Positions 25,844 to 34,922 of a stretch of DNA of 64,000 nt are shown here, one piece after another (position 1 is the stretch's first letter; every line of letters begins with the position of its first letter). This stretch comes from Brevinema_A sp051647535 (lineage in GTDB: Bacteria > Spirochaetota > Brevinematia > Brevinematales > Brevinemataceae): contig JBOFEA010000021.1 in the NCBI GenBank assembly GCA_051647535.1, positions 5,006 to 69,005 on the forward strand, given 5' to 3'. The notes under the pieces are model-generated. The model saw only the letters and a program-made list of their open reading frames with translations, had not been told where the DNA came from and ran no database searches. A program made the translations under genes and the position numbers.

Positions 25844-26962
25844 TTATTTAGAGAAATAGCGGTCTAAAAATTCTTTTTTGAATGAACTGAATTGTTGTTG
25901 TAAAATAGCCTGTCTAGCGTTTTTTGCTAATTCTATCAGAAAATATAAATTATGTATAGAAGCCAGTCTTCCGCCGAGAATTTCATTTGCTCGAAGAAGG
26001 TGCCTGATGTATGCTTTATCATAATTTCTACATGCATAGCATCCGCATTCAGGATCGATGGGAGTAGTATCGAATTCAAAAGGTTTGGTTCGAAGATTGA
26101 TACGTCCGTTTCTTGTGAATGCACCTCCGTGCCGTGCGAATCTTGTAGGGAAGACACAGTCAAACATATCGATACCGCGTTCAATTCCTTCCAAAAGATC
26201 TTCCGGTACACCGACTCCCATTAAATATCTGGGTTTATCTACGGGCATTTCATCTGCAAGTACATCAAGCATTCCGTACATTTCTTCTTTAGATTCTCCT
26301 ACTGAGAGTCCTCCGATGGAGTATCCGGGGAAATCCAAATCAATCAGTTCTTTAGCACTTTGTTTTCTAAGTTCGGGGAAAACGCCTCCTTGAACAATGC
26401 CGAAAGCGTGTTGATTTTCTATCTTTAAGTCTGTAAAGTGTTTTTTTGCACGTGCTGCCCAAGCTGTTGTTCTATTAAGTGCTTTTAAGGTGTGGTTGTA
26501 GTCTGAATCTCCCGGCACACACTCGTCTAATACCATCATAATATCCGAACCTATCAACTGCTGGGTTTCAACCATGATTTCAGGAGTCAGAAAGTGATAT
26601 TTTCCGTCCAAATGACTTTGGAAAGTCACTCCTTCGTCATTTATTTTTCTTAATCCTGCCAATGAGAAGATTTGGAAACCTCCGGAATCTGTTAAGATAT
26701 TCCGCTTCCATTTTGCAAATTGGTGCAACGTACCGTATTGTCTAAAAAAATCAGGAGTAGGTCTTAAATATAAATGGTAGGAGTTGGCAAGAATAATTTC
26801 CGCTCCCATTTCCTCTAATTCTTCTCTGCATAAAGTTTTAACGGATCCTTGAGTGCCTACAGGCATGAAAACGGGTGTTTGAACGGTACCGTGGGGCAAT
26901 TCCATAGTACATGCACGGGCATATTTTTCTGTTTTTTCTACCGTAAAAGGAAATTTTTTCAT
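25844..26962 (-). CDS. tgt: queuine tRNA-ribosyltransferase
   Basis: Exchanges G34 for a queuine precursor in tRNAs with GUN anticodons. The catalytic and binding blocks are present: PVGTQGSVKTL, TDSGGFQIFSL with the catalytic Asp, GGLSVGE, the nucleophile region GIDMFDCVFPTR, and the zinc site CGCYACRNYDKAYIRH. The start is taken at 26962 after AAGGATC, giving 372 residues; the ATG at 27007 lies within the upstream gene and lacks a binding site. It probably shares a transcript with the lptD-like gene. Confidence 0.95.
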   Translation of the reverse strand: MKKFPFTVEKTEKYARACTMELPHGTVQTPVFMPVGTQGSVKTLCREELEEMGAEIILANSYHLYLRPTPDFFRQYGTLHQFAKWKRNILTDSGGFQIFSLAGLRKINDEGVTFQSHLDGKYHFLTPEIMVETQQLIGSDIMMVLDECVPGDSDYNHTLKALNRTTAWAARAKKHFTDLKIENQHAFGIVQGGVFPELRKQSAKELIDLDFPGYSIGGLSVGESKEEMYGMLDVLADEMPVDKPRYLMGVGVPEDLLEGIERGIDMFDCVFPTRFARHGGAFTRNGRINLRTKPFEFDTTPIDPECGCYACRNYDKAYIRHLLRANEILGGRLASIHNLYFLIELAKNARQAILQQQFSSFKKEFLDRYFSK

Positions 26963-26984
26963 AATAACTGATCCTTGATAAATG

Positions 26985-29900
26985 TTATTGGTATTCTGCA
27001 GGAACAAAACGACGTTGGAATTCTGGGAAGATATTTGGTGTTGAAGATCCTTTCATTGTAAATGCAAGACCTATATACGGTTCCCAAAACGCAATTTGTT
27101 TAATAGAGTCGACACGGCGTCCCAAATTAAAAATTAAACGCATATCCCATGTTTCTAAATCGTGTATTAATTCAACGCTGAATGATTGGAGTTTGAAACT
27201 GGATCGTTTCAACGCATCTTGATCCCAAATTTTTAAACCGTCGGCAAGATCTGTCCAAAAGTTCTTGGGAGATTCACCCGGTGCCAGAATGTTTTCTCCA
27301 TTGAATGTCTGGCCGAAGTAAAGATAAATTTTGTTGTTAAGCATTTTTGATGAAAATTTTAAACTTAAGTATTTGGTCATCTTGAATGCCAGCACAAAAT
27401 CCAAACTCAAATATGATGATCTTATATTTTCAAAGTTTTGATAGTATTTGAATACAAGTCCGAATTCCGATAATTCATATATAAACGGATATAAAGCAGG
27501 TATTTGGTAATTTTTCAACCGCAAATCCCATAATATTTCCATATCATAACTTTTGTCTGCTCTCAGAACAATCTGTTGTCCGGTAACAGGATCTGTCAAA
27601 TGTTGTGTTTGTTCAAATAAATTATAACTGTATCTAAACTTTGGTATATAATGATATTTACTGTCCGGTGCAAATTCTACATATAATTTAGGATAACCAC
27701 CGATTAATCGATTGGTAAATCCTTCTCCCAAAATAGGAGTGTTGTTAGTTTCTGTTTGAAGAATATCTATTGTTGAATTTGCACCGATGCCGAACCAGAA
27801 TACCTTTCCTTTCAAATCGACAGTAAGACGATTAAAAATAAGATTGTCAATATAAATATCCGCAGGATCAGTAGCAATAATTGCAGCCTGTTCCGCTGTA
27901 GGGATTCTCATTCTTGTGTTCCAATCAAAAGAAGCTTCCAATCCTAATAAGGTTATCCGTTGCCACTGCATAAATTCTAAAGAGATTTTGTTTTTCCAAG
28001 AAAGAGCACTTTCTTTAACATAGTCGTTTTGCAGCCGGAACAAATAATAAAGAGGGTACGAGTATTGAACGGCGGTATTAAAGTCTACGGATTTTCTGAA
28101 CCATTCGTCATCATCCCATGTTTGTTTGGGGTTTAAAGTTGCTCCAATGTTATAATCAACTTTAAGTCCCGAAGTACGCAAAGAGTTGGTGAAACATGCA
28201 CCAAAAGAAGACCACTGTTCTGTATAATTGATTGCAACTTCATTATTGATAAGAAGAATACTTTCAAAGAAATTCAAATTTAATTTGAGATTTCCGTTAT
28301 TTTCGTTGCGGTATACATCAGATACAGGTTTCCAGTTGGTATTGCTGAGCTCCTCTAAATCTGTGGTAGACGAAGTACTATTTGTTCCGAATGTCTGTTG
28401 AGCTTTGAATCCTGTTCTTACAGAACTTGAGAGTTTCATATCAAACCAGTTGTAATTATTAGTAGTGATATTGGAAACGGTAGTTTTATTCCAATTGGTA
28501 ATAAAATTAGTGACTAAAGATCCGTTTTTTTGTACGAGTACTTTTCTTGAGATTGTTCTATTTGATATTTGTGCAAGAGAGTTGGTATACGAATCCAAAC
28601 GCGATATAGGGATCTTTCTTTTGATTCCTCTGGAATCTTCAACAGTGACGGTTGCGTTGTTGGAATAAGTATATTGAGCAATGTCCAGTGTTCCGAAATT
28701 ATAGCTGATATCAGGTAGAATTAATGAACGTATACGATATTCATAAAATGAATTTAAAAATTGGTTGGTTTCGGTAGGACGGGTAAGTCGTATTAATTCC
28801 CATTTTCCGGACATTGAAAAGTTTCCGGCTGATAACGCAAAACTTCTATTGATAGAATTGACTGTAGGTTGACCGTCTCCTTGGTATCCGAACCATGAAT
28901 TTAATGTTGGATTCAGAAGTTCTGCAAGATTGATACTTTCTGATGAATCGAAACGTGAGCGGTAACTGTATTTTGATCGGAAGAAAGGGTCATTAAGGTC
29001 TTCAAGATTAATATCTAATGAAAAATTATTTGTTGCAATAGTGGCACCTATTTTATAGTACCAACCAACCTGTGTTGATCTTAAATATTCATCAGGATTA
29101 CTAAACTGAGGTTGTACCCAATCGGAAAACAGGTCTCCATTTTTAACGATACGTGTGTCATTGGCTATTTCAAATTGAAATTCCAGTTTTTTCAACATTC
29201 CTACTTGAGGTGCTTTATAAACAACCTTGCCATATTGTCCTTGAAGCTGGTAGATGTCGAATCCAAAATCAAATGTTCCTATTTTGGAATCAAGCGTATA
29301 ATTGTTGATGAAGTAATATCCTATTCTTTTTTCGCTTCCAAAACTTGTTCGTATACCGGATCCGCCTTCAAGCTGCATAAATAAAGGAAGCCATACAAAG
29401 CTTGCCTGTCCTGTTATATACTGCAAACCTGCAGCAAGAGCCAGTTTCCCTTGAAGAAACCATACTTTTGAGGCTTTAACGGAAAAGTGGGCAAATCTTT
29501 TGTCTGATGTTGTGAGGATAGCGTTATCGATCACAAAGCGGGTTGGACTTTGTATAGTCACTTTTTCGGCAGTGAAAAACCACGGAAGTTCTTCTGATCC
29601 ACCACCTAATCCAATATCCAGTACCGAACGAACCGTATAAAGTACCCCACGTTCTGAATCAGGTTGATAATTCATACTTTCAGCGAGGTATTTGGTTCCG
29701 TTTAGTGTAAATTCAATATTTCCGTAAGCACCAACATTAATTATTTCAGAGTCTTTTAAGGTCAAAATCAATTTTTCTGTTTTAAGAAAATTACCGTCGA
29801 ATCTTATACGTACATTTCCCAGCATGGTAATTTCAGAGGTGTCTGTATTGTCAAATTCTTGTATACGTATGTCGTCTGCATTATCTAAGATAATATATAT

Positions 29901-30065
29901 CTTATCATCACGATTTGCCAGTTGTTGTCTGTCAGATCGTTCGAAAGGTGGTTTGACACGAAGAAGTTCAGGTGGCAGATCTCTATTATCGATAATTTGT
30001 GGATAAAAGACTGCCGGCAGAATTAATAATACCAGCAGAAATATATATCTTTTGAGACAATCCAA
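26985..30065 (-). CDS. LptD/OstA-like outer-membrane protein, 1026 aa
   Basis: A signal peptide (RYIFLLVLLILPAVFYPQ) is followed by an OstA/LptA-like jellyroll region, with ITMLGNVRIRFDGNFLKTEKL and TAEKVTIQSPTRFVIDNAILTT, and then about 700 residues of alternating aromatic/polar strands typical of the LptD barrel. LptD inserts lipopolysaccharide into the outer membrane. In a spirochaete-like genome it might carry another glycolipid (inference). The start is TTG at 30065 with AGGA upstream; no earlier ATG is in frame. Promoter at 30105-30133. It is long compared with E. coli LptD (784). Confidence 0.75.
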   Translation of the reverse strand: MDCLKRYIFLLVLLILPAVFYPQIIDNRDLPPELLRVKPPFERSDRQQLANRDDKIYIILDNADDIRIQEFDNTDTSEITMLGNVRIRFDGNFLKTEKLILTLKDSEIINVGAYGNIEFTLNGTKYLAESMNYQPDSERGVLYTVRSVLDIGLGGGSEELPWFFTAEKVTIQSPTRFVIDNAILTTSDKRFAHFSVKASKVWFLQGKLALAAGLQYITGQASFVWLPLFMQLEGGSGIRTSFGSEKRIGYYFINNYTLDSKIGTFDFGFDIYQLQGQYGKVVYKAPQVGMLKKLEFQFEIANDTRIVKNGDLFSDWVQPQFSNPDEYLRSTQVGWYYKIGATIATNNFSLDINLEDLNDPFFRSKYSYRSRFDSSESINLAELLNPTLNSWFGYQGDGQPTVNSINRSFALSAGNFSMSGKWELIRLTRPTETNQFLNSFYEYRIRSLILPDISYNFGTLDIAQYTYSNNATVTVEDSRGIKRKIPISRLDSYTNSLAQISNRTISRKVLVQKNGSLVTNFITNWNKTTVSNITTNNYNWFDMKLSSSVRTGFKAQQTFGTNSTSSTTDLEELSNTNWKPVSDVYRNENNGNLKLNLNFFESILLINNEVAINYTEQWSSFGACFTNSLRTSGLKVDYNIGATLNPKQTWDDDEWFRKSVDFNTAVQYSYPLYYLFRLQNDYVKESALSWKNKISLEFMQWQRITLLGLEASFDWNTRMRIPTAEQAAIIATDPADIYIDNLIFNRLTVDLKGKVFWFGIGANSTIDILQTETNNTPILGEGFTNRLIGGYPKLYVEFAPDSKYHYIPKFRYSYNLFEQTQHLTDPVTGQQIVLRADKSYDMEILWDLRLKNYQIPALYPFIYELSEFGLVFKYYQNFENIRSSYLSLDFVLAFKMTKYLSLKFSSKMLNNKIYLYFGQTFNGENILAPGESPKNFWTDLADGLKIWDQDALKRSSFKLQSFSVELIHDLETWDMRLIFNLGRRVDSIKQIAFWEPYIGLAFTMKGSSTPNIFPEFQRRFVPAEYQ

Positions 30066-30104
30066 TGATTATTCCTACAATAAATCTTAAAATTACATTT
30101 TCTT

Positions 30105-30133
30105 ATTATATGAGGAAATGAAAAAAGAATCAA
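30105..30133 (-). promoter_or_regulatory. promoter of the lptD-like gene
   Basis: TTGATT (30128-30133) and TATAAT (30105-30110) on the minus strand with a 17-bp spacer. Confidence 0.7.
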
Positions 30134-30154
30134 AATTTACTGTTTTAAATATTT

Positions 30155-30183
30155 TTGAAAATACTAAAAATGTATGTTATAAT
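30155..30183 (+). promoter_or_regulatory. promoter of the GH13-like gene
   Basis: TTGAAA (30155-30160) and TATAAT (30178-30183) with a 17-bp spacer. The implied leader is about 100 nt and contains a 19-codon open frame at 30245-30304. Confidence 0.7.
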
Positions 30184-30291
30184 ATTAAGGTGTTTTCTTT
30201 ATAATTCGATTGACATCTGTATGATTAGGAAGAAGGTCAGTAGAATGTTTTTGATACAATATAGAAAAACAAATGAGAGCTTATTAAATAT

Positions 30292-31563
30292 ATGGACAAT
30301 TTAAAGTTTTATAATCTATTTCCTCTTTATTATCGTAATTTTTATGATTTGTCTCAAGAGTTTTCAAGAATTAAAGATATGGGATTTAATATAGTATATT
30401 TGAATCCTATTTATTATCCTGGATTTTCGAAAAGTATTTATGCACCTAAAGAATATTTTAATTTCAATACTTTGCTTGTTGATACTAATTCGGAGCTATC
30501 GCCTGCAGAACAAGTGAAGCAGATGATTAACGTTGCACATGCTCATGAATTAAAAATTGTTTCAGCTTTGGTGATCAATCATTCATCCAAAGATTCTCCA
30601 TTAATAATGAATCATTCTTCATGGTATTTATACGGAAAAAATAATGAAATAGTTTGTCCAGGTATATGGAGAGATGGGAACTGGATATCATGGAACGATC
30701 TTGCACAATTTGATCATTGTGATTCCAGTGACAAATTAGGATTGTGGAATTATTTTAACGATATTATTCGTTTTTATATTGATTTGGGTTTTGATGGTTT
30801 TTGTGCCAGTTCAGCGTATCAAATTCCTCAGGATCTGTGGATATATTTGATTCACAATGCCCGTACGATCAAATCTGATTTATTGTTTATGGGTGGTAAT
30901 TTGGGTGGAAGAATGGAAGATGATTATCAATTGATTGGAGCAGGATTTGATATTCTATTCAATAGTGCCGGATGGTGGGATTTTGAAGAATCATGGTTTG
31001 TGGAACAATACAATCAATTGTCTGAAAAAACCAAAACTATAGCATTTCCCGAATCTCATGATAATGAGAGAATAATGGTTAAGGTTAACAATAATATTAA
31101 TACAGTAAAAAGAACAATTGTGTTTACAGGATTAATTTCTTCTTCATGGATGCTTATGTCAGGAACCGAGTTTGGTTGGTGTCATAGAGCAGATAGTTCT
31201 ATGACTTCTCCAGAAGATAAAGAAGGTATTATTTATGATTTTGTACCGCTTGTAAAATTAATAAACAAATTAAGAGACGAATATCCTCTTCTTCAAAAAG
31301 AAGGGTTATTAGAAATTGTTTCTCATCCTTTAAGTGGCTGTATATTGATAATTCATAAAAAAATAGAAAACGAACAGATGTCTTTTTATTTTATGATCAA
31401 CAAAACAGATGAAATAATTGATTTTACAGAAAGTGGATTGATTGAATTTGTTAATATGGAATGCCGGCAGATTTTTTCTTCTCATGATGATAGTGATCAG
31501 CAGAAGAAAATGTTTCAACAAGGGGAATGTAAAATTTTTTGTCAATGGGAAGAATCTAAATGA
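30292..31563 (+). CDS. GH13 (alpha-amylase) fold protein lacking catalytic residues
   Basis: A 423-residue TIM-barrel protein of the maltosyltransferase-like GH13 group. NLFPLYYRNF, MGFNIVYLNPIYYPGFSKSIYA, VINHSSKDSPL and FPESHDNERI align with the family. The active site is lost: region I Asp is Ala92; region II, normally GFRCDAA, is GFCASSA with Ser173 where the nucleophile should be and Cys171 for the Arg; region III Glu is Asn203. Only His97 and the His256-Asp257 pair remain. It may bind sugar or act as a scaffold (inference). The ribosome binding site is weak. Its stop overlaps the next start by 4 bp. Confidence 0.75.
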   Translation: MDNLKFYNLFPLYYRNFYDLSQEFSRIKDMGFNIVYLNPIYYPGFSKSIYAPKEYFNFNTLLVDTNSELSPAEQVKQMINVAHAHELKIVSALVINHSSKDSPLIMNHSSWYLYGKNNEIVCPGIWRDGNWISWNDLAQFDHCDSSDKLGLWNYFNDIIRFYIDLGFDGFCASSAYQIPQDLWIYLIHNARTIKSDLLFMGGNLGGRMEDDYQLIGAGFDILFNSAGWWDFEESWFVEQYNQLSEKTKTIAFPESHDNERIMVKVNNNINTVKRTIVFTGLISSSWMLMSGTEFGWCHRADSSMTSPEDKEGIIYDFVPLVKLINKLRDEYPLLQKEGLLEIVSHPLSGCILIIHKKIENEQMSFYFMINKTDEIIDFTESGLIEFVNMECRQIFSSHDDSDQQKKMFQQGECKIFCQWEESK

Positions 31564-32249
31564 AATCGTTTATTAGAACTATCATCATAACAGCAGTTTT
31601 TTGTTTGACTCCGACCATACTGTTTTCGCAATCGAAAGAGCCAGCCACGGCGACATATTTTGAATCCGGTATTAACAGTCCTTGGACAATAGGGATAGAT
31701 TATGATGTAGGATTTGCCGGAGTACTGTCATTCAATATATCATTTCAAGGTGGTATCAGCAGCCAAGTAAATAAAGTTTCTACGTTTGGTGATATTTTTT
31801 TCGGAGAATTTACAACCGGATTTCGTTTGTATATGAATAAAATTGACCGATGGGAAGGAGCATTCCTTTGTGTTGGAGGAAGAGTTGGAATTTACAGTAT
31901 TCCTTTTCGTATAGGCGACACCCAGTTGATTTTGGAAAGAGGCACTATCCCTCAGTATGGTTTTAATGTTTATTTCGGATATCGTTGGAAAAGGAATTTG
32001 GTTAGTGATATGAGTAATCTTCCTTTTATGTTGATGATAGAACCTTATTTAGGTTGGTCAATGGATTTTTTTGTTTTTAACAGTGCTGTGCAAAATGTTA
32101 ACGGAATTAATCGTTTATCGATAGGAATTAGTTTAAAACTAGGATTTTACACCTACAAAAAAAGTAAGAAAACTTTAGAAGCAGAAGCTGCCGCTAAAAC
32201 GAATAATTCGACAAATACAGTTGTTAATAATACTAATAATACCCAGTAA
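31560..32249 (+). CDS. probable outer-membrane beta-barrel protein, 229 aa
   Basis: Signal peptide (IIITAVFCLTPTILFSQ), then alternating strands rich in Gly, Phe and Tyr: SPWTIGIDYDVGFAGVLSF, FTTGFRLYMNK, LCVGGRVGIY, YGFNVYFGYRWKRN, LGWSMDFF and LSIGISLKLGFYTY. The pattern suggests an eight-stranded barrel. The tail is Asn/Thr rich and may lie in the periplasm. It begins inside the GH13-like gene (ATGA overlap), so the two are made together. No known family recognised. Confidence 0.65.
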   Translation: MKSFIRTIIITAVFCLTPTILFSQSKEPATATYFESGINSPWTIGIDYDVGFAGVLSFNISFQGGISSQVNKVSTFGDIFFGEFTTGFRLYMNKIDRWEGAFLCVGGRVGIYSIPFRIGDTQLILERGTIPQYGFNVYFGYRWKRNLVSDMSNLPFMLMIEPYLGWSMDFFVFNSAVQNVNGINRLSIGISLKLGFYTYKKSKKTLEAEAAAKTNNSTNTVVNNTNNTQ

Positions 32250-32305
32250 AACACCGATAATATATTGATATTATAATCTTAGGTTTGCCGAAAAGAGGTG
32301 TTATT

Positions 32306-32854
32306 ATGAATGAAATTAAAAAGAAAATCCTAATATTGGTTGCCAATAAATGCGAAGAAGGAGAAGTTGTTATTCCTTATGATATATGGAAAAGAGCCGG
32401 ATTTCTTGTAGAATTGGTATCTGTACATGAAGAAAAAGCAGTGATTGGTCAAAGCCGATTGGGATTTAGTACGGATTTAACGCTTTCCGAAGTATCAAGT
32501 ACAGAATTTGATTTAATATTTATTCCCGGCGGGCATGGGCATGTAGAAATTCAATCATCAGTCAAAGCAATGCAGTTAATTAACGAATTTGCCAAGCAGA
32601 ATAAGTATATCGCCGCAATGTGTGCCGGACCGGTAATTATTTCCGATTTGATTGGAAATAGAGAAGCGGTTTGTTTTCCATCAATGAAAGAACAGATGAA
32701 AAATTGGGTTGATCGACCTGTTGTTGTTAGTGATATATTTATTACCGGAAAAGCTTTAGGATGTATTTTTGAGTTTGCACTTAAAGTTGTTGAAGTTCTT
32801 GACGGATCTCAAAAAAGTGAGTGGTTAAAACATAATATATATTTTCGGTTTTAG
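32306..32854 (+). CDS. DJ-1/PfpI family protein
   Basis: A 182-residue protein of the DJ-1/ThiJ/PfpI superfamily. Seen: EEGEVVIPYDIWKRAGF with the conserved Glu, FIPGGHGHVEIQ, and the nucleophile elbow IAAMCAGPVIIS with the reactive Cys. Members act as glyoxalases, proposed deglycases or chaperones; which applies here cannot be told. The start is at 32306 after AGAGGTG; an upstream in-frame TTG has no binding site. The next gene starts 5 bp after its stop. Confidence 0.85.
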   Translation: MNEIKKKILILVANKCEEGEVVIPYDIWKRAGFLVELVSVHEEKAVIGQSRLGFSTDLTLSEVSSTEFDLIFIPGGHGHVEIQSSVKAMQLINEFAKQNKYIAAMCAGPVIISDLIGNREAVCFPSMKEQMKNWVDRPVVVSDIFITGKALGCIFEFALKVVEVLDGSQKSEWLKHNIYFRF

Positions 32855-32859
32855 TAACG

Positions 32860-33747
32860 ATGAGTATCAAAATAGAGAAAAAAATAAAATATATAACAGC
32901 TTTGTTATTTTTAATTTTTGCTGATGTCTATTCTTTAAGTAAAGCACCGACAACACCTTTGTTTACTGAGTCTTCAAAACCTGTGATACAATTTGAATTT
33001 TATGACGTAGAGAACAGACAAATTATCTATGATACTGTTCCGGTACTTGTGGGTACTCGGGATAAGGGAATATTAAGTATACAGCCTTATCTTTCCAAAA
33101 ATGTTGTGACAGGATTTACTGATTTGCAATTTTGGTTGTCTCATTATCCTGTTTTTAATACCCCCGGATGTGCGGATACAGTAGATGCACAATATGTCTC
33201 AATATCAACGGTTAAAAGAAGTATAAGATTTCCGTTAATTTTTAAACAATTTGTTTCTGCAACCGGTACTAATAAGATAGTATCAGGACAAATTTCTGAT
33301 GCTCAAGAAAAGGCATATGTACAGTTGTTTCCTGAAGACATTGAAAAACTACAGCTACTGATCTTGGATACGGAAAGAACACCGATACTTCCTTGGGAAC
33401 CTCAAAATGCTTCCCAAAAACTTGCAGAGTTAAGGGGAAATCGGATAGAAATGGTTTCCAGTTCCAGACAAATTCAAGAATTAAAGAATTATAATATAGA
33501 AATGTCCAATAAAATTGCAAATTCCGGATATTCTTCCAATAAGAATACTAGTGTATTTGTTGCACCTTCTCCTTATGAAGTATTAGCTGAAAATGATTCT
33601 ATTATCATGAAACAGAGATCAGCAGTCATTACTTTACACGGCAGCAAAGGTAAAAAAAGATGGAGTCTTACGTCTGATAAGTTATGGATGCTTTTGGATA
33701 TTATTGATTTGTATCAACAAATGAACGGTATGGATCCTGCGAATTAA
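32860..33747 (+). CDS. exported protein of unknown function, 295 aa
   Basis: An N-terminal hydrophobic segment (YITALLFLIFADVYSLSK) looks like a signal peptide. The rest is polar, with two beta-rich parts around VIQFEFYDVENRQIIYDTVPV and AVITLHGSKGKKRWSL. No known domain. No Shine-Dalgarno sequence is seen; the start is 5 bp after the DJ-1 stop, so coupling is likely. The 3' end overlaps the opposite-strand membrane gene by 47 bp. Confidence 0.7.
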   Translation: MSIKIEKKIKYITALLFLIFADVYSLSKAPTTPLFTESSKPVIQFEFYDVENRQIIYDTVPVLVGTRDKGILSIQPYLSKNVVTGFTDLQFWLSHYPVFNTPGCADTVDAQYVSISTVKRSIRFPLIFKQFVSATGTNKIVSGQISDAQEKAYVQLFPEDIEKLQLLILDTERTPILPWEPQNASQKLAELRGNRIEMVSSSRQIQELKNYNIEMSNKIANSGYSSNKNTSVFVAPSPYEVLAENDSIIMKQRSAVITLHGSKGKKRWSLTSDKLWMLLDIIDLYQQMNGMDPAN

Positions 33748-34093
33748 TTTGTAAATCTTGAATTCCATGGTTAGATATTGTATATCTGTAGTATATTGCA
33801 TCACCTTCCCAAAAATTGGTATCAGATACTGAAGATGGGTAGGTGATATCGATTGAGTGATTGAAGACGTTGTAATCTGAAATTTCTGTTTGATTTAGAG
33901 TGATGTTTGTGGATGTTGCGACTTCTTGTAGAATCATATGTTTTATTTTGCTGTTTAGGAATAATTTGTTCCGATTTAAAAACAGAATTAGTGTTCCAAG
34001 AACTATAGGCAGTATAATTATTGTTCTCTTCACAAAATCCAAAAATGATTGAGAAGTAAAAAATAATTTAATTCGTATCCAAAAATATTTCAT
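33701..34093 (-). CDS. small membrane protein, 130 aa
   Basis: AAGGA precedes the ATG at 34093. One transmembrane helix (TIIILPIVLGTLILFL, residues about 25-40) follows a Lys/Arg-containing N-terminus. The remaining 85 residues would lie outside and contain beta-like sequence (YYRYTISNHGIQDLQI). Function unknown. The 3' end runs under the opposite-strand gene for 47 bp. Confidence 0.55.
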   Translation of the reverse strand: MKYFWIRIKLFFTSQSFLDFVKRTIIILPIVLGTLILFLNRNKLFLNSKIKHMILQEVATSTNITLNQTEISDYNVFNHSIDITYPSSVSDTNFWEGDAIYYRYTISNHGIQDLQINSQDPYRSFVDTNQ

Positions 34094-34235
34094 AATCATT
34101 CCTTCTATAATATTAATACTTGATAAGATTGAAAATATATTAAAGAATATAGTTATTCTGGATTATTGTCAAAAAATATTCATCGTAGGTTTTTCTAAAA
34201 TAATGTACTTGTACATGAAAACAATGGAGATATTT

Positions 34236-34919
34236 ATGCTGGCTGAATTAAAAGATATTGTTAAAAAAATACCTGACGGATCATATGAAAGAACATTGTT
34301 GGAAAATGTTTCCTTAAATATTGAAGAAAATGAAGTTGTTGCATTAGTAGGAACTTCTGGTTCTGGTAAAACAGCTTTATTACGAATTTTAGCTTGTTTG
34401 GAGGGTGCTCGTAAAGGAACATATTTGTTTAATAATAATATACATGTGGTTAATATGTCTCAGTCAGCATTAGCAAATATGAGAAGAAAATATATGGGAT
34501 TCATAGGATTTGAACCTGAGTTTTTAGAAAATATGACAGTACAAGAATGTTTGAGTATGCCTTTAAGTGCTCTTTCAATTCCTGCAAAAAATCAGCGATC
34601 GCAGATGATAGATATATTGGAATCATTAGGAATGGTATCTAAACTTTCTGCACCAATACATAAACTTCAATATTACGAAAGAATGTATATTTCGGCTGCA
34701 AGAGCTTTTATTAAAAAGCCTCTTTTAGTAGTTGCTGATGAACCCGGAAAACAACTGCATTCAAATGAAGCAGTAGCTTTGTTTGATGCTTTGCTTGCTC
34801 TAAGAAAGGAGATAGGCGGAACATTGGTTTATACGACGTATGATCCTGCTCATCTTAAAAAAGCAGACCGAGTTGTATATATGAAGAACGGCAGAATAGT
34901 AAAAACGGAAGAACATTAA
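34236..34919 (+). CDS. LolD-like ABC ATPase with degenerate active-site motifs
   Basis: A 227-residue nucleotide-binding subunit of the LolD/MacB type. Walker A GTSGSGKT (39-46) and Walker B LLVVADEP are intact. Other key motifs are not: the Q-loop (usually FQ) reads GFEPEF, the signature LSGGQ reads LQYYE, and the H-loop His is Tyr in TTYDPAH. ATP may be bound, but ordinary hydrolysis is doubtful. TGGAGAT precedes the ATG at 34236. The permease gene follows 3 bp later, so they form one transporter or a derived signalling unit. Confidence 0.75.
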   Translation: MLAELKDIVKKIPDGSYERTLLENVSLNIEENEVVALVGTSGSGKTALLRILACLEGARKGTYLFNNNIHVVNMSQSALANMRRKYMGFIGFEPEFLENMTVQECLSMPLSALSIPAKNQRSQMIDILESLGMVSKLSAPIHKLQYYERMYISAARAFIKKPLLVVADEPGKQLHSNEAVALFDALLALRKEIGGTLVYTTYDPAHLKKADRVVYMKNGRIVKTEEH

Positions 34920-34922
34920 TTC

